Positions 53,196 through 61,662 of a DNA stretch of 64,000 nucleotides are shown here, in pieces (position 1 is the stretch's first letter; the number at the start of each line of letters is the position of its first letter). The stretch spans positions 1-64,000 of the forward strand of contig NZ_JAFKMA010000001.1 of the NCBI RefSeq assembly GCF_017304635.1, in the 5' to 3' direction. The translations under genes and the position numbers were made by a program. The notes beneath the pieces are model-generated. The model saw nothing but the letters and a program-made list of their open reading frames with translations, searched no databases and was not told where the DNA came from. This DNA is from Sphingomonas sp. (lineage in GTDB: Bacteria > Pseudomonadota > Alphaproteobacteria > Sphingomonadales > Sphingomonadaceae).

Positions 53196-53258
53196 AGAGC
53201 CGTTTCGGCGACCACAGCGCGGGCGTCGCTGCTAATTTGTTGTTTTTGCTCTCTGAAA

Positions 53259-53306
53259 TTGGTCGGGGCGACAGGATTCGAACCTGCGACCCCCACACCC
53301 CCAGTG
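53259..53306. repeat. Right attachment repeat, 48 bp, within tRNA-Pro
   Basis: This stretch is identical over 48 bp to 44645-44692. It covers the 3' end, T arm, variable region and anticodon arm side of the intact tRNA-Pro and marks the right border of the element. Confidence 0.93.
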
Positions 53307-53336
53307 TGATGCGCTACCAGGCTGCGCTACGCCCCG
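53260..53336 (-). tRNA. tRNA-Pro (GGG)
   Basis: A 77-nt minus-strand cloverleaf with encoded CCA. The acceptor CGGGGCG (53336 inwards) pairs with CGCCCCG before A and CCA. The anticodon is GGG in CTGGGGGTG and the T arm reads GGTTCGAATCC. The 3' half is also the att site of the integrated element at 44645-53306, whose insertion left the tRNA complete. Confidence 0.95.
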
Positions 53337-53559
53337 ACCAGGCGAGGCCGCCTGTCGAGGCGGCTTCGGAAGGCGGGCGTCTAGGGCGTCGGGGGCGGGG
53401 ATGCAAGCGGTAGCGCGCCGCGTGCCGTGCGGCGGACACGGCACGCCGGTTGCGTGGCCGCGCGCATGGTGATAGCGCGCGGCGCTTGATGCCGGCGCCT
53501 GGTATATCCGGGTTTTTCGGGGGAACGCGCCGGACCCGCCTTATCGAATCAGGACGACG

Positions 53560-53910
53560 ATGCTCATTCCTTCCGCTTACGCCCAAGCCGCCGCGACCGC
53601 GCCGGCCCCCGCCGCCGATGCGTTCGGCGGAACCGCGATGTTCCTGATGCAGATGCTGCTGATCGGCGTGGTCTTCTACTTCCTGATGATCCGCCCGCAG
53701 CAGAAGCGCGCCAAGGCGCTGCGTGATTCGCTGGCGGCGATCAAGAAGAACGACCAGGTCATCACGTCGGGCGGCATCCTGGGCAAGGTGAGCAAGGTCG
53801 CCGACCCCTATGTCGAGCTCGAAGTGGCGCAGGGCGTGAAGATCCAGGTGGTCAAGGCGACCATCACCGAAGTGATCCAGCCCGTGTCGAACAAGCCGGC
53901 CAACGACTGA
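53560..53910 (+). CDS. yajC: Preprotein translocase subunit YajC
   Basis: A 116-residue protein with one N-terminal membrane segment (MFLMQMLLIGVVFYFLMIRPQQKRAKAL, residues 27-54) and the YajC family pattern FYFLMIRPQQKR followed by KKNDQVITSGGILGKV. It is a SecDF partner in the inner membrane. It heads the yajC-secD-secF cluster; its stop overlaps the secD start (TGATG). Confidence 0.97.
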   Translation: MLIPSAYAQAAATAPAPAADAFGGTAMFLMQMLLIGVVFYFLMIRPQQKRAKALRDSLAAIKKNDQVITSGGILGKVSKVADPYVELEVAQGVKIQVVKATITEVIQPVSNKPAND

Positions 53911-55493
53911 TGCTCGATTTCCCGCGCTGGAAGGTCTGGTCGATCGTCGCGGTGCTGGTGGCGCTGTGCGCGCTGGCGGTGCCGAGCTTCTTTTCGGAGG
54001 ACCAGACCAAGGGTTGGCCGGTCCATCCCCGCATCAACCTGGGTCTCGACCTCGCCGGCGGCAGCTACCTGCTGCTCGAGGCGAATACCGACGACCTCAT
54101 CAAGACGCTGGTGAACAACAAAGCGCAGGACGTCATCAACGAGATGCGCCGCGCGCCCGCGATCAAGACGGGGACGGTCTCGACCGACGGCGGCAAGGTC
54201 AGCTTCATGCTGCAGAATGTCGGCCAGCTCGAAGATGCGCGCCAGCGGCTGCTCTCGATCACCGGCGGCGGCGCGGGCATGACCGGCCAGCGCGTGTGGG
54301 ACATCGCCGTCGTCAATTCGTCGACCTTCGTGCTGACCCCGACCAAGGCGGGTACCGACCAGCTCATCAAGGATGCGATGAACTCCGCGACCGAGGTCGT
54401 GCGCACGCGCATCGACAAGCTCGGCACGCGCGAGCCGACCATCCAGCAGCAGGGCGGCAACCGCATCATCGTCCAGGTCCCGGGCCTGAAGGACCCCGCC
54501 GCGCTGAAGGAACTGCTCGGCAAGACCGCCAAGCTCGAGTTCAAGATGGTCGACGAACGGCCCTACACGCCGGGCATGGTCGTGCCGCCCGACGACGAGG
54601 TGCTGCCGTACAAGGAAGGCCCGCCGGGCTCGAAAATCCTGGTCCAGCGCCAGGCGGTCATCACCGGCGACCAGCTGACCTCGGCCAAGCAGGCGTACAA
54701 GCAGGAGGACAACAGCCCGATCGTCGACTTCAGCTTCGACAGCGTCGGCGGCAAGAAGTTCGCGCAGGTGACGCAGGTCAATATCGGCCGGCGCTTCGCC
54801 GTGGTGGTCGACGGCGAAGTGATCTCGGCGCCGCGCATCAACTCCGCGATCCTGGGCGGCTCCGGCTATATCGAGGGCAGCTTCACCGTCGCCTCGGCCA
54901 ACACGCTGGCGATCGCGCTGTCGTCGGGCAAGCTGACCGTGCCGTTGAAGGTGGTCGAGGAATCGAGTGTCGGTCCCGACCTCGGCAAGGACTCGATCAA
55001 CGCCGGGATCAAGGCGTCGATCATCGCGGTCGTGCTGGTCGTGCTGTTCATGCTGGCGACGTACGGCCGGTTCGGCATCTATGCCGACTGGGCGGTGGTC
55101 ATCAACGTGCTGGTCATCATGGGCGTGCTGGCGGTCATCAACGGGACGCTGACGCTGCCGGGCATCGCCGGCTTCGTGCTGACGATCGGCACCGCGGTGG
55201 ACGCGAACGTGCTCATCAACGAGCGTATCCGCGAGGAACGCCGGCGCGGGCGCAGCGTGATCCAGTCGGTCGAACTGGGTTACAAGGAAGCCAGCCGCAC
55301 CATCTTCGAGGCGAACATGACGCACGCCATTTCGGGCGTCATCATGTTCCTGCTCGGCTCGGGCCCGGTCAAGGGGTTCGCGGTCGTCCTCCTGATCGGC
55401 ATCGCGACCAGCGTGTTCACCGCCGTCACCTTCACCCGGATGCTCGTCGTCCTCTGGCTGCGGAAGAACCGTCCGCAGACCATCAACATATGA
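53910..55493 (+). CDS. secD: Protein translocase subunit SecD
   Basis: A 527-residue inner-membrane protein using the proton gradient to assist late steps of protein export. TM1 is near the N-terminus (IVAVLVALCALAVPSFF), followed by the DLAGGSYLLLE motif (D1 of SecD), a large periplasmic part, and five TM segments in the C-terminal half with SSVGPDLGKDSI, VLTIGTAVDANVLINERIREE and GFAVVLLIGIATS. All typical motifs are intact. It is coupled to yajC by TGATG. Confidence 0.98.
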   Translation: MLDFPRWKVWSIVAVLVALCALAVPSFFSEDQTKGWPVHPRINLGLDLAGGSYLLLEANTDDLIKTLVNNKAQDVINEMRRAPAIKTGTVSTDGGKVSFMLQNVGQLEDARQRLLSITGGGAGMTGQRVWDIAVVNSSTFVLTPTKAGTDQLIKDAMNSATEVVRTRIDKLGTREPTIQQQGGNRIIVQVPGLKDPAALKELLGKTAKLEFKMVDERPYTPGMVVPPDDEVLPYKEGPPGSKILVQRQAVITGDQLTSAKQAYKQEDNSPIVDFSFDSVGGKKFAQVTQVNIGRRFAVVVDGEVISAPRINSAILGGSGYIEGSFTVASANTLAIALSSGKLTVPLKVVEESSVGPDLGKDSINAGIKASIIAVVLVVLFMLATYGRFGIYADWAVVINVLVIMGVLAVINGTLTLPGIAGFVLTIGTAVDANVLINERIREERRRGRSVIQSVELGYKEASRTIFEANMTHAISGVIMFLLGSGPVKGFAVVLLIGIATSVFTAVTFTRMLVVLWLRKNRPQTINI

Positions 55494-55503
55494 CCGCTCC
55501 CAT

Positions 55504-55590
55504 CATCGTCGCCCCGGCGCAGGCCGGGGCCGCCGCGTTTCGGCCGGCCCCTTGCAACATAACGACCCCGGCCTCCGCCGGGGTGACGGG
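55504..55590. repeat. Double-hairpin repeat between secD and secF
   Basis: Two GC hairpins (stems 55511-55518/55523-55530 and 55565-55572/55577-55584) with outer CGTCGCCCC and GGGGTGACGGG ends fill the 104-bp gap. This is the same REP/BIME-like design as at 26402-26499. It lies inside an operon that is normally tight. Confidence 0.7.
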
Positions 55591-55597
55591 TTAGATT

Positions 55598-56545
55598 ATG
55601 CGCCTGCTCAAGATCGTTCCCGACAACACCAACATCGATTTCGTCCGCCTGCGCTACTGGGCGTTCGGACTTACCGCGCTGCTGACGCTGGCGGCGATCG
55701 CGCTGGTGCCGCTGAAGGGCCTCAACATGGGCGTCGATTTCGCCGGTGGCCTGATGATCGAATACAAGTTCGCGACGCCGCCGGGCGTCGACCAGGTGCG
55801 GAGTTCGGTCGATCGCCTCGGCCTGGGCGACGCCGCGCTGCAACAGCTCGGCGATCCCAACCGCCTGTCGATCCGCCTGCCGGTGCAGCAGGGCGGCGAG
55901 GACGCGACCAACGTGGCGGTGACCAAGGTCACCAACGAGCTCGCGAAGGACTTCCCGGGCTCGTCGTTTCAACGCCAATCGACCGTTTCCGGCAAGGTTT
56001 CGGGCGAATTGATCCGTAACGGCGTTCTCGCCGTGGTGCTCGCGGTGATCGGCATCTGCCTCTTCGCGATCTTCCGCTTCGAATGGCAGTTCGGCGTGTC
56101 GACCGGGGTCGCGATCCTGCACGACGTATTGATGACGCTCGGCTTCTTCGCGCTGACGCAGTTCGAGTTCGACCTCAATATCGTCGCCGCCGTGCTGACC
56201 ATCATCGGCTATTCGATCAACGACAAGATCGTCATCGACGATCGCATCCGCGAGAATATGCGCCGCTACCGCAAGATGGATATGCGTGAAATCATCAACC
56301 TGAGCGTCAACGAGACGCTGCCACGCACCGTCATGACCTCGCTGACGATCCTGCTGGCGCTGTTCTCGCTGCTGATCTTCGGCGGGCACGTGCTGCGCGG
56401 CTTCACCGCGGCGATGATTCTGGGCGTGTTCGTCGGGACCTATTCGTCGATCTACGTGTCGTCGTCGCTGCTCATCACGCTGGGCCTGCGGGCCGAGCCG
56501 GTCGCCGATGCGCGCGGCAAGCCCGCCGGCGAGCGAGTCGGCTGA
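55598..56545 (+). CDS. secF: Protein translocase subunit SecF
   Basis: A 315-residue inner-membrane protein, partner of SecD. Family landmarks: NIDFVRLRYWAFGLT at the start, GVDFAGGLMIEYKF (D1 type), the LHDVLMTLGFFAL and TIIGYSINDKIVIDDRIREN segments in TM4/5, and NETLPRTVMTSLTILLALFSLLIFGG near the end. The D of FAGG and the conserved TM motifs are present. The next gene starts at the stop codon. Confidence 0.98.
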   Translation: MRLLKIVPDNTNIDFVRLRYWAFGLTALLTLAAIALVPLKGLNMGVDFAGGLMIEYKFATPPGVDQVRSSVDRLGLGDAALQQLGDPNRLSIRLPVQQGGEDATNVAVTKVTNELAKDFPGSSFQRQSTVSGKVSGELIRNGVLAVVLAVIGICLFAIFRFEWQFGVSTGVAILHDVLMTLGFFALTQFEFDLNIVAAVLTIIGYSINDKIVIDDRIRENMRRYRKMDMREIINLSVNETLPRTVMTSLTILLALFSLLIFGGHVLRGFTAAMILGVFVGTYSSIYVSSSLLITLGLRAEPVADARGKPAGERVG

Positions 56546-56916
56546 TGCGGATGGACCGGGCCCGCGCCGACGGGCCGGTCGTCGCCGGAATGTCGCCGCA
56601 GGGATTTCGCGTCGACGAGAACGTCTATCGCGCACTGACGCTGACGCCGCAGCGCGCCGATGGCTGGACGCCGCCGCCGCTCGTAGCGCTCGACGAGGCG
56701 GCGCTGGCGGCGATCCTCACGCTCGATCCGAAGCCCGAATTCCTGCTGCTCGGCACCGGCGCGACGCTGGTGCGACCGCCGCCGCCGTTCGTCGCGGCGC
56801 TGACCGTGCGCGGCATCGGGCTGGAGGCGATGGACAGCCGCGCCGCCGCGCGCGCCTGGGGCGTATTGCGGGGCGAGGGGCGCTGGATCGTAGCGGCGTT
56901 CTACCCGATCGCCTGA
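56545..56916 (+). CDS. Mth938-domain (NDUFAF3/DUF498-like) protein
   Basis: A 123-residue protein of the Mth938/DUF498 family: LLGTGATLVRPPPPFVAALTVRGIGLEAMDSRAAARAWGVLRGEGRWIVAAFYP is the typical C-terminal block. Eukaryotic relatives (NDUFAF3) help complex I assembly; bacterial function is unsettled. It follows secF with TGATG overlap, a common place for the gene in alphaproteobacteria. Confidence 0.88.
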   Translation: MRMDRARADGPVVAGMSPQGFRVDENVYRALTLTPQRADGWTPPPLVALDEAALAAILTLDPKPEFLLLGTGATLVRPPPPFVAALTVRGIGLEAMDSRAAARAWGVLRGEGRWIVAAFYPIA

Positions 56917-56993
56917 CGCGGCACCGGCACGCTTGATCGCACCGTGGCGCGCGATAAGCTTCCCGCGACGGAATCACCTGGGGAGGGGTTGGC

Positions 56994-58232
56994 ATGCGAC
57001 AGTGGTTGACGATCGGTGCGCTGATGGCGGCGGCACCAGCGCTGGCACAGACGACGGCGGTGCCTGCGCCGGTGGCCGGTGCTCCGGCAGTGCAAGCGGT
57101 GCCGGCCGCACCGGTCTACGCGCCGATCCCGGCACCGGTCTACACCAACGACGATGCGTGGCTGTGCCGACCGGGTCGCAAGGACGCCTGTGCGGCCGAC
57201 CAGACCGTCACCGTCATCCAGGCCAACGGCCGGCGCAGCATCGCCAGGTTTAAGGCCGATCCGCAACCCGCTTACGACTGCTTCTACGTCTATCCGACGG
57301 TGTCGCTCGACCCGACACCCAACAGCGACCTCAACATCGGTGACGAGGAACGCGCGGTCGCGGCGTCGCAGGCGGCGCGGTTCACGTCGAAGTGCCGCGT
57401 CTATGCGCCGATGTATCGCCAGGTCACGCTGACCGCGTTGCGCGACATGCTGGCGGGCAAGGCGACCCAGGCCGATCGCAGGCTCGCCTTCCTCGACGTG
57501 CAGGCGGCGTGGTACGATTACTGGAAGCGGTCGAACGGCGGGCGCGGCGTCGTGCTGATCGGGCACAGCCAGGGCGCCGGCATCCTGAAGCAGCTCGTCG
57601 CCGACACGATCGAGCAGAATCCCGACATGCGCCGCAACATGATTGCCGCCTATCTGATCGGCACCAACGTCGCGGTCCCGGCGGGCGGCGAGTTGGGCGG
57701 CGACTTCAAACGGACCAAGCCATGCCGGACGACCGACCAGTTCGGCTGCTTCGTCAGCTATGCGAGCTTTCGCGCCGATTCGCCGCCGCCGGCCAACAGC
57801 CGGTTCGGCGTGATCGCCGATCGCCCGGGCATGGTTGCGGCCTGCACCAATCCGGCGGCGCTCGGTGGCGGCAAGGTGGTCAGCGATGCGATCTTCGGCG
57901 CGAAGGGGGCGGGGCTGGCCTCGGCGCCGATGGGTCCGTGGACCAGCGACGGCGCGCCGGTGACGACGCCGTTCGTGTCGGTGCCCGGGCTGATCTCGAC
58001 CGAGTGCGTATCGAACGGCGGGTTCAACTACCTCGCCGTGACGGTCAATGCCGATCCCAAGGACCCGCGCACCGACACGATCGTCGGCGACGTGATGATT
58101 AACGGGATGGTCGCGAAGGAATGGGGCCTGCACCTGATCGACATGCCGGTCGAGATGGGCAACCTCGTGTCGCTCAGCGAGCGTCAGGCGGCGGCATGGC
58201 GCGGGACGCCGATGCCGGCGTCGCGGCGGTAA
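56994..58232 (+). CDS. DUF3089 alpha/beta hydrolase-like exported protein
   Basis: A 412-residue exported protein (signal peptide to about residue 18, ALA/Q). A Pro/Ala/Val-rich linker follows. The rest is the DUF3089 family: WLCRPGRKDACAAD, FYVYPTVSLD and the nucleophile-type elbow IGHSQGAGIL (near residue 195). Enzyme activity is likely hydrolytic but the substrate is unknown. GGGGAGGGG precedes the ATG. Confidence 0.85.
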   Translation: MRQWLTIGALMAAAPALAQTTAVPAPVAGAPAVQAVPAAPVYAPIPAPVYTNDDAWLCRPGRKDACAADQTVTVIQANGRRSIARFKADPQPAYDCFYVYPTVSLDPTPNSDLNIGDEERAVAASQAARFTSKCRVYAPMYRQVTLTALRDMLAGKATQADRRLAFLDVQAAWYDYWKRSNGGRGVVLIGHSQGAGILKQLVADTIEQNPDMRRNMIAAYLIGTNVAVPAGGELGGDFKRTKPCRTTDQFGCFVSYASFRADSPPPANSRFGVIADRPGMVAACTNPAALGGGKVVSDAIFGAKGAGLASAPMGPWTSDGAPVTTPFVSVPGLISTECVSNGGFNYLAVTVNADPKDPRTDTIVGDVMINGMVAKEWGLHLIDMPVEMGNLVSLSERQAAAWRGTPMPASRR

Positions 58233-58251
58233 GGAAAGGCGCTCGCGGTCG

Positions 58252-59424
58252 TCAGCGTGCCGCGGCGACCAGCCCCGCCAGATGGTCGTACAGTCCGGCG
58301 GCGTTCGCCGCCCAGGTGAAGCGCTCCGCCCCCGCGCGGGCGGCCGCTTGCGGGGTGCGATCGGCCAGCACCGCGGCGATGCCCGAGGCGAACCCGGCCG
58401 CCGAGCGGCCGACGATCCGGCCATAGGCGCGCTCGGTCACGACCTCGGTCGCGCCGCCGACATCGGGAATGACGATCGGCGTGCCGCACGCCAGCGCCTC
58501 GATCCAGGCATTGGCGAGACCCTCGCTCGTGGACGCCAGCGCCATCACGTCGGCCGCGCCGAGCAGTTCGGCCATCTCGCCATGCGGCACAGCGCCGAGC
58601 AATGTCACGCGATCTTGCAGTCCGAGCTCGGCGATCAACTCGGTCAAAGCGCTGCGCCGGTTGCCTTCGCCCGCGATCATCAGCCGCGCGTTGGGCAGTG
58701 ACTTCATCGCGGCGACCACGATCTCGTGCCCCTTGCGTTCGATCAGCGCGCCGTTGGAAACGATCAGCGGCCCGTTGACCTTTAGCGCCGCCTTGGCCGC
58801 ACCGCGATCGCGCGGCGCGAAGGTGCCGAGGTCGACTCCGGTGCGGTGCACACGGATGCGGTCGGCGGGCATGCCCATCGCCACCATGTCGCGCTTCATC
58901 GCGTCCGACACTGCGAGCAGGCCGGCGGCCTCCAGCCCGGCGCTACGCACCTGGCGCGCTGTCGCGGCGGCGTTGCCCCAATGGTGGATGTCGCTGCCGC
59001 GCGCCTTGATCGACACCGGCACGCCGAACGCCCTGCCCAGGACAGCTGCGGCCGGACCGTCGGGAAAGAAAAACGAAGCGTCGATCACGTCGAACGCGAA
59101 TTCGCGCCGCAGGTCGCGGAGCAGCGGCAGCAGGGCGCGCGTCAGCGACCTGGCATGAAACCGCCCGCCCGTCCCCGGCACCGCGAGGAAGCGCGGGCGA
59201 TAGACGTCGAGCCCCTTCCACTGTTCGCCGAGCGGCAGCTTGGCGAGCGCCGCGTGCCGCCCGCGCAGCGACAGCGGCGCCGGCGGCAGACCGACCGGCG
59301 CGACGACGCGCAGCTCGACGTCAGGATGCGCGGCGAGCCCGAGCGTCTGGCGCTCGACGAAGATGCCGAAATTGCGCCGCGTCGCATCGGGAAACAGGGT
59401 CGACAAAGTGAGGACGCGCAGCAT
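58252..59424 (-). CDS. Glycosyltransferase family 4 (GT-B)
   Basis: A 390-residue retaining glycosyltransferase of the GT4 type. The N-terminal half shows TLFPDATRRNFGIFVERQT and VSIKARGSDIHHWG; the C-terminal half has VSNGALIERKGHEIVV (donor site) and the E-x7-E motif STSEGLANAWIEALACGTPIVIPDVGG. It transfers a sugar to a lipid or polysaccharide acceptor. It is convergent with the DUF3089 gene; mannose-6-phosphate isomerase stands upstream on the same strand. Confidence 0.9.
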   Translation of the reverse strand: MLRVLTLSTLFPDATRRNFGIFVERQTLGLAAHPDVELRVVAPVGLPPAPLSLRGRHAALAKLPLGEQWKGLDVYRPRFLAVPGTGGRFHARSLTRALLPLLRDLRREFAFDVIDASFFFPDGPAAAVLGRAFGVPVSIKARGSDIHHWGNAAATARQVRSAGLEAAGLLAVSDAMKRDMVAMGMPADRIRVHRTGVDLGTFAPRDRGAAKAALKVNGPLIVSNGALIERKGHEIVVAAMKSLPNARLMIAGEGNRRSALTELIAELGLQDRVTLLGAVPHGEMAELLGAADVMALASTSEGLANAWIEALACGTPIVIPDVGGATEVVTERAYGRIVGRSAAGFASGIAAVLADRTPQAAARAGAERFTWAANAAGLYDHLAGLVAAAR

Positions 59425-59493
59425 GACGGCGCACCTTAGCGGCGAAATGGTTAACGCGGACGAAACCGTCCGGCGGATACGACCTATCCTGGG

Positions 59494-60318
59494 TTAGATC
59501 CGCCGATCGCCGGGATAGGCGAACAATATGTCGCTGCCTGCCTCCGCATAGATATGTGCGGTCCCGGTCACGGTGACGCATTCGCCCGCGCGCCACGCGA
59601 CGCCATCGGCTACGCCCGCACCCTTCAGCGGTGTCAGCCAGGCGGTCACGCCATCGGGCAAGGTGACCTCGCGATCGCCGCCCGCCCAGCGTTCGAGCAC
59701 GAATTTCGGCCCTTCGACCAGGATCGTGCGACCCTCGCCGACTTCGCCGACGATCGGTTGCGGGGTGATCGGGTTGGGGTCGGCGACCGCCAGCCCGTCG
59801 TCCAGGTGCAGTTCGCGGTCTGAGCCGTAATCGTAGAGGCGATAGGTGAGGTCGACGTTCTGCTGCGTCTCGACCAGCGTGATGCCGCCGCCGATCGCGT
59901 GGATCGTGCCGGCGGGGCAGTAGAGGAAATCGCCCGCCTTGACCGGTTTCCAGTCGAGCATGTCGACGATCGACCCGTCCTCCGCGCCCTGGCGCAACGC
60001 CTCCCGCGTGGTCGGCTCCTTCGTGCCCATGGCGATCGTCGCGCCCGGTTCGGCGTCGAGGATCACCCAGCATTCGTCCTTGCCGCGCGGGAAGCCGGCC
60101 TTCTGCGCCTCGGCATCGGTCGGATGGTCCTGCACCGACAGCCGCTCGCCGGGGAACAGATATTTGATGAGCAGTTCGGGCTTGCCGGCATCGGGCGTCT
60201 GGAACCAGATCTCGCCGATCGGCGGCGCATCGGGCGCGGGGTTGGCGAAGCCGGGCCACAGATCGTGGCGACCCCACGGTTTCTCGACTCGCTTGGTGGC
60301 CAACAGGGTCGCGGTCAT
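59494..60318 (-). CDS. manA: Mannose-6-phosphate isomerase, class I
   Basis: A 274-residue cupin-type isomerase that interconverts mannose-6-phosphate and fructose-6-phosphate. Zn-ligand motifs are visible: Gln and His in SVQDHPTD, Glu in DECWVIL and His in GTIHAIGGG. KPWG near the start (EKPWGRHDLW) is the family N-terminus. It is shorter than E. coli ManA, as in the small class I branch. The start ATG at 60318 is preferred; GGAG lies 11 nt before. It supplies GDP-mannose for glycans. Confidence 0.9.
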   Translation of the reverse strand: MTATLLATKRVEKPWGRHDLWPGFANPAPDAPPIGEIWFQTPDAGKPELLIKYLFPGERLSVQDHPTDAEAQKAGFPRGKDECWVILDAEPGATIAMGTKEPTTREALRQGAEDGSIVDMLDWKPVKAGDFLYCPAGTIHAIGGGITLVETQQNVDLTYRLYDYGSDRELHLDDGLAVADPNPITPQPIVGEVGEGRTILVEGPKFVLERWAGGDREVTLPDGVTAWLTPLKGAGVADGVAWRAGECVTVTGTAHIYAEAGSDILFAYPGDRRI

Positions 60319-60456
60319 CGGCAATCGTGCTCCTGATTGAAGATAGCGGCCCGCCAACGCGCAGGCCAGCGGATGCGATCCCCTGACGCTGCCGCGAAAA
60401 AGCCACAAGCGAAAACCATTGTTCGCATCCCCGCCGCTCGGCTAAGGCACCTTTCC

Positions 60457-61395
60457 ATGCGTATCTCCTATCGTCCGATCGTCCTCGCGCTGACCGCTGT
60501 CGCCATTCTTCCCGTCGCGGGCTGTGCCGGCCGGGGCGGCCTGAAGAAGGGCGACCTGCCCTATGTCGCGCGCGACGTCGGCACACTCTACACGCTGGCG
60601 AAGCGCCGGCTCGACCAGGGCCGCTACAAGGAAGCGGCGCAGCTGTTCGACGAGGTCGAGCGCCAGCATCCCTATTCGATCTGGGCCCGCCGCGCGCAGC
60701 TGATGAGCGCGTTCAGCTATTACATGGACCGCAGCTACACCGAATCGATCCAGGCGGCGCAGCGCTTCATCTCGGTCCATCCGGGCAACCGCGACGCGGC
60801 CTATGCCTATTATCTCGTCTCGCTCGGCTATTACGAACAGATCGCCGACGTGACGCGCGACCAGAAGATCACGCAGCAGGCGCAGGACGCGCTGGGCGAA
60901 GTGGTGCGGCGTTTCCCGACCTCCAAATACGCCGCCGACGCGCGGTTGAAGATCGATCTGGTCCGCGATCACCTGGCCGGCAAGGAAATGGAGATCGGTC
61001 GCTTCTACGAGACGCGCGGGCAATGGCTGGCGGCGACGCTCCGCTTCCGCGCGGTGATCGACAATTACCAGACGACGACCCACACGCCCGAAGCGCTGAT
61101 GCGGTTGACCGAGACCTATCTGGCGCTCGGCGTGCCCGAACAGGCGCAGAAGGCGGCGGCGGTGCTCGGCGCCAACTACCCCGGCACCGACTGGTACAAG
61201 CACGCCTACGACCTGATGCAGAAGCATCCGTACAAGCCGGTCGCGCCGCTGGCAGCCGGCGAGCCGGCGATCCCGCTCGGCATGAAGGATGCGCAGCCGG
61301 TCGCGCCGGGCACCCCGGGCGTCGCCGCCAAGGACGAAGGGCGCGGCTCGACCGGGACCAGCAACACCGGCGGTGCCGGCAACCTGCCGAAGTAA
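60457..61395 (+). CDS. bamD: Outer membrane protein assembly factor BamD
   Basis: A 312-residue lipoprotein. The lipobox LPVAGC gives Cys23 as the lipid-modified residue. The TPR part (RRLDQGRYKEAAQLFDEVERQHPYSIWARRAQLMSAFSYY; FPTSKYAADARLKIDLVRDHLAGKEMEIGRFY) is that of BamD/ComL, with the DLVRDHLAGKEMEIGRFY block highly conserved. A proline/glycine-rich tail follows. It is an essential partner of BamA in the outer membrane. recN follows after 267 bp. Confidence 0.96.
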   Translation: MRISYRPIVLALTAVAILPVAGCAGRGGLKKGDLPYVARDVGTLYTLAKRRLDQGRYKEAAQLFDEVERQHPYSIWARRAQLMSAFSYYMDRSYTESIQAAQRFISVHPGNRDAAYAYYLVSLGYYEQIADVTRDQKITQQAQDALGEVVRRFPTSKYAADARLKIDLVRDHLAGKEMEIGRFYETRGQWLAATLRFRAVIDNYQTTTHTPEALMRLTETYLALGVPEQAQKAAAVLGANYPGTDWYKHAYDLMQKHPYKPVAPLAAGEPAIPLGMKDAQPVAPGTPGVAAKDEGRGSTGTSNTGGAGNLPK

Positions 61396-61662
61396 GGCGT
61401 TTTCCTACAGGACATCGACCTGATATCCCCGCCGGCGGCGCAGGCCGTCGCGCGAGAGGAGGTTCGGTGGCGCGGGTAGTACGGGGCGCGGGAGGTCGCG
61501 CGCGGGGGCGACCCGGCGTGATGGAAGCGTCGCGGCCGGTATCCGCACCTCGCCGATTGCGTGAAGTTCGCCCGGCACCTGACCGGTCTACCCCCGTCAA
61601 GTTTGTCAACTTTGCCGCCGTGGACGCCCGTTGCCGGGGCGGGGTGCGCTCCCTAATGAAGG

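Larger units (their letters stand above)
44645..53306. mobile_element. Integrative element in tRNA-Pro(GGG), about 8.7 kb
   Basis: The element is bounded by an exact 48-bp direct repeat, of which the right copy is part of an intact tRNA-Pro(GGG) gene. It holds a tyrosine integrase next to the left end, a short AlpA-like regulator, a DUF3987-like ATPase, five plus-strand unknown genes and three minus-strand unknown genes. Several stretches are visibly more AT-rich than the host DNA (48258-48600, 48950-49170). There is no transposase, no conjugation gene and no capsid gene. Size and order (integrase, small HTH regulator, primase-like ATPase, unknown cargo) resemble phage-satellite or PICI-like islands. 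Removing it would rejoin the 2OG-oxygenase and Sec regions. Confidence 0.93.

Noticed and set aside
44645..53306. The island as a complete prophage or conjugative element
   Set aside because: No capsid, tail, lysis, large terminase, relaxase or type IV secretion gene is visible.
61396..61662. A small gene or SOS box in the bamD-recN gap
   Set aside because: The short frames there are Arg-rich without a ribosome site, and I found no clear GTTC/GAAC-type LexA box.
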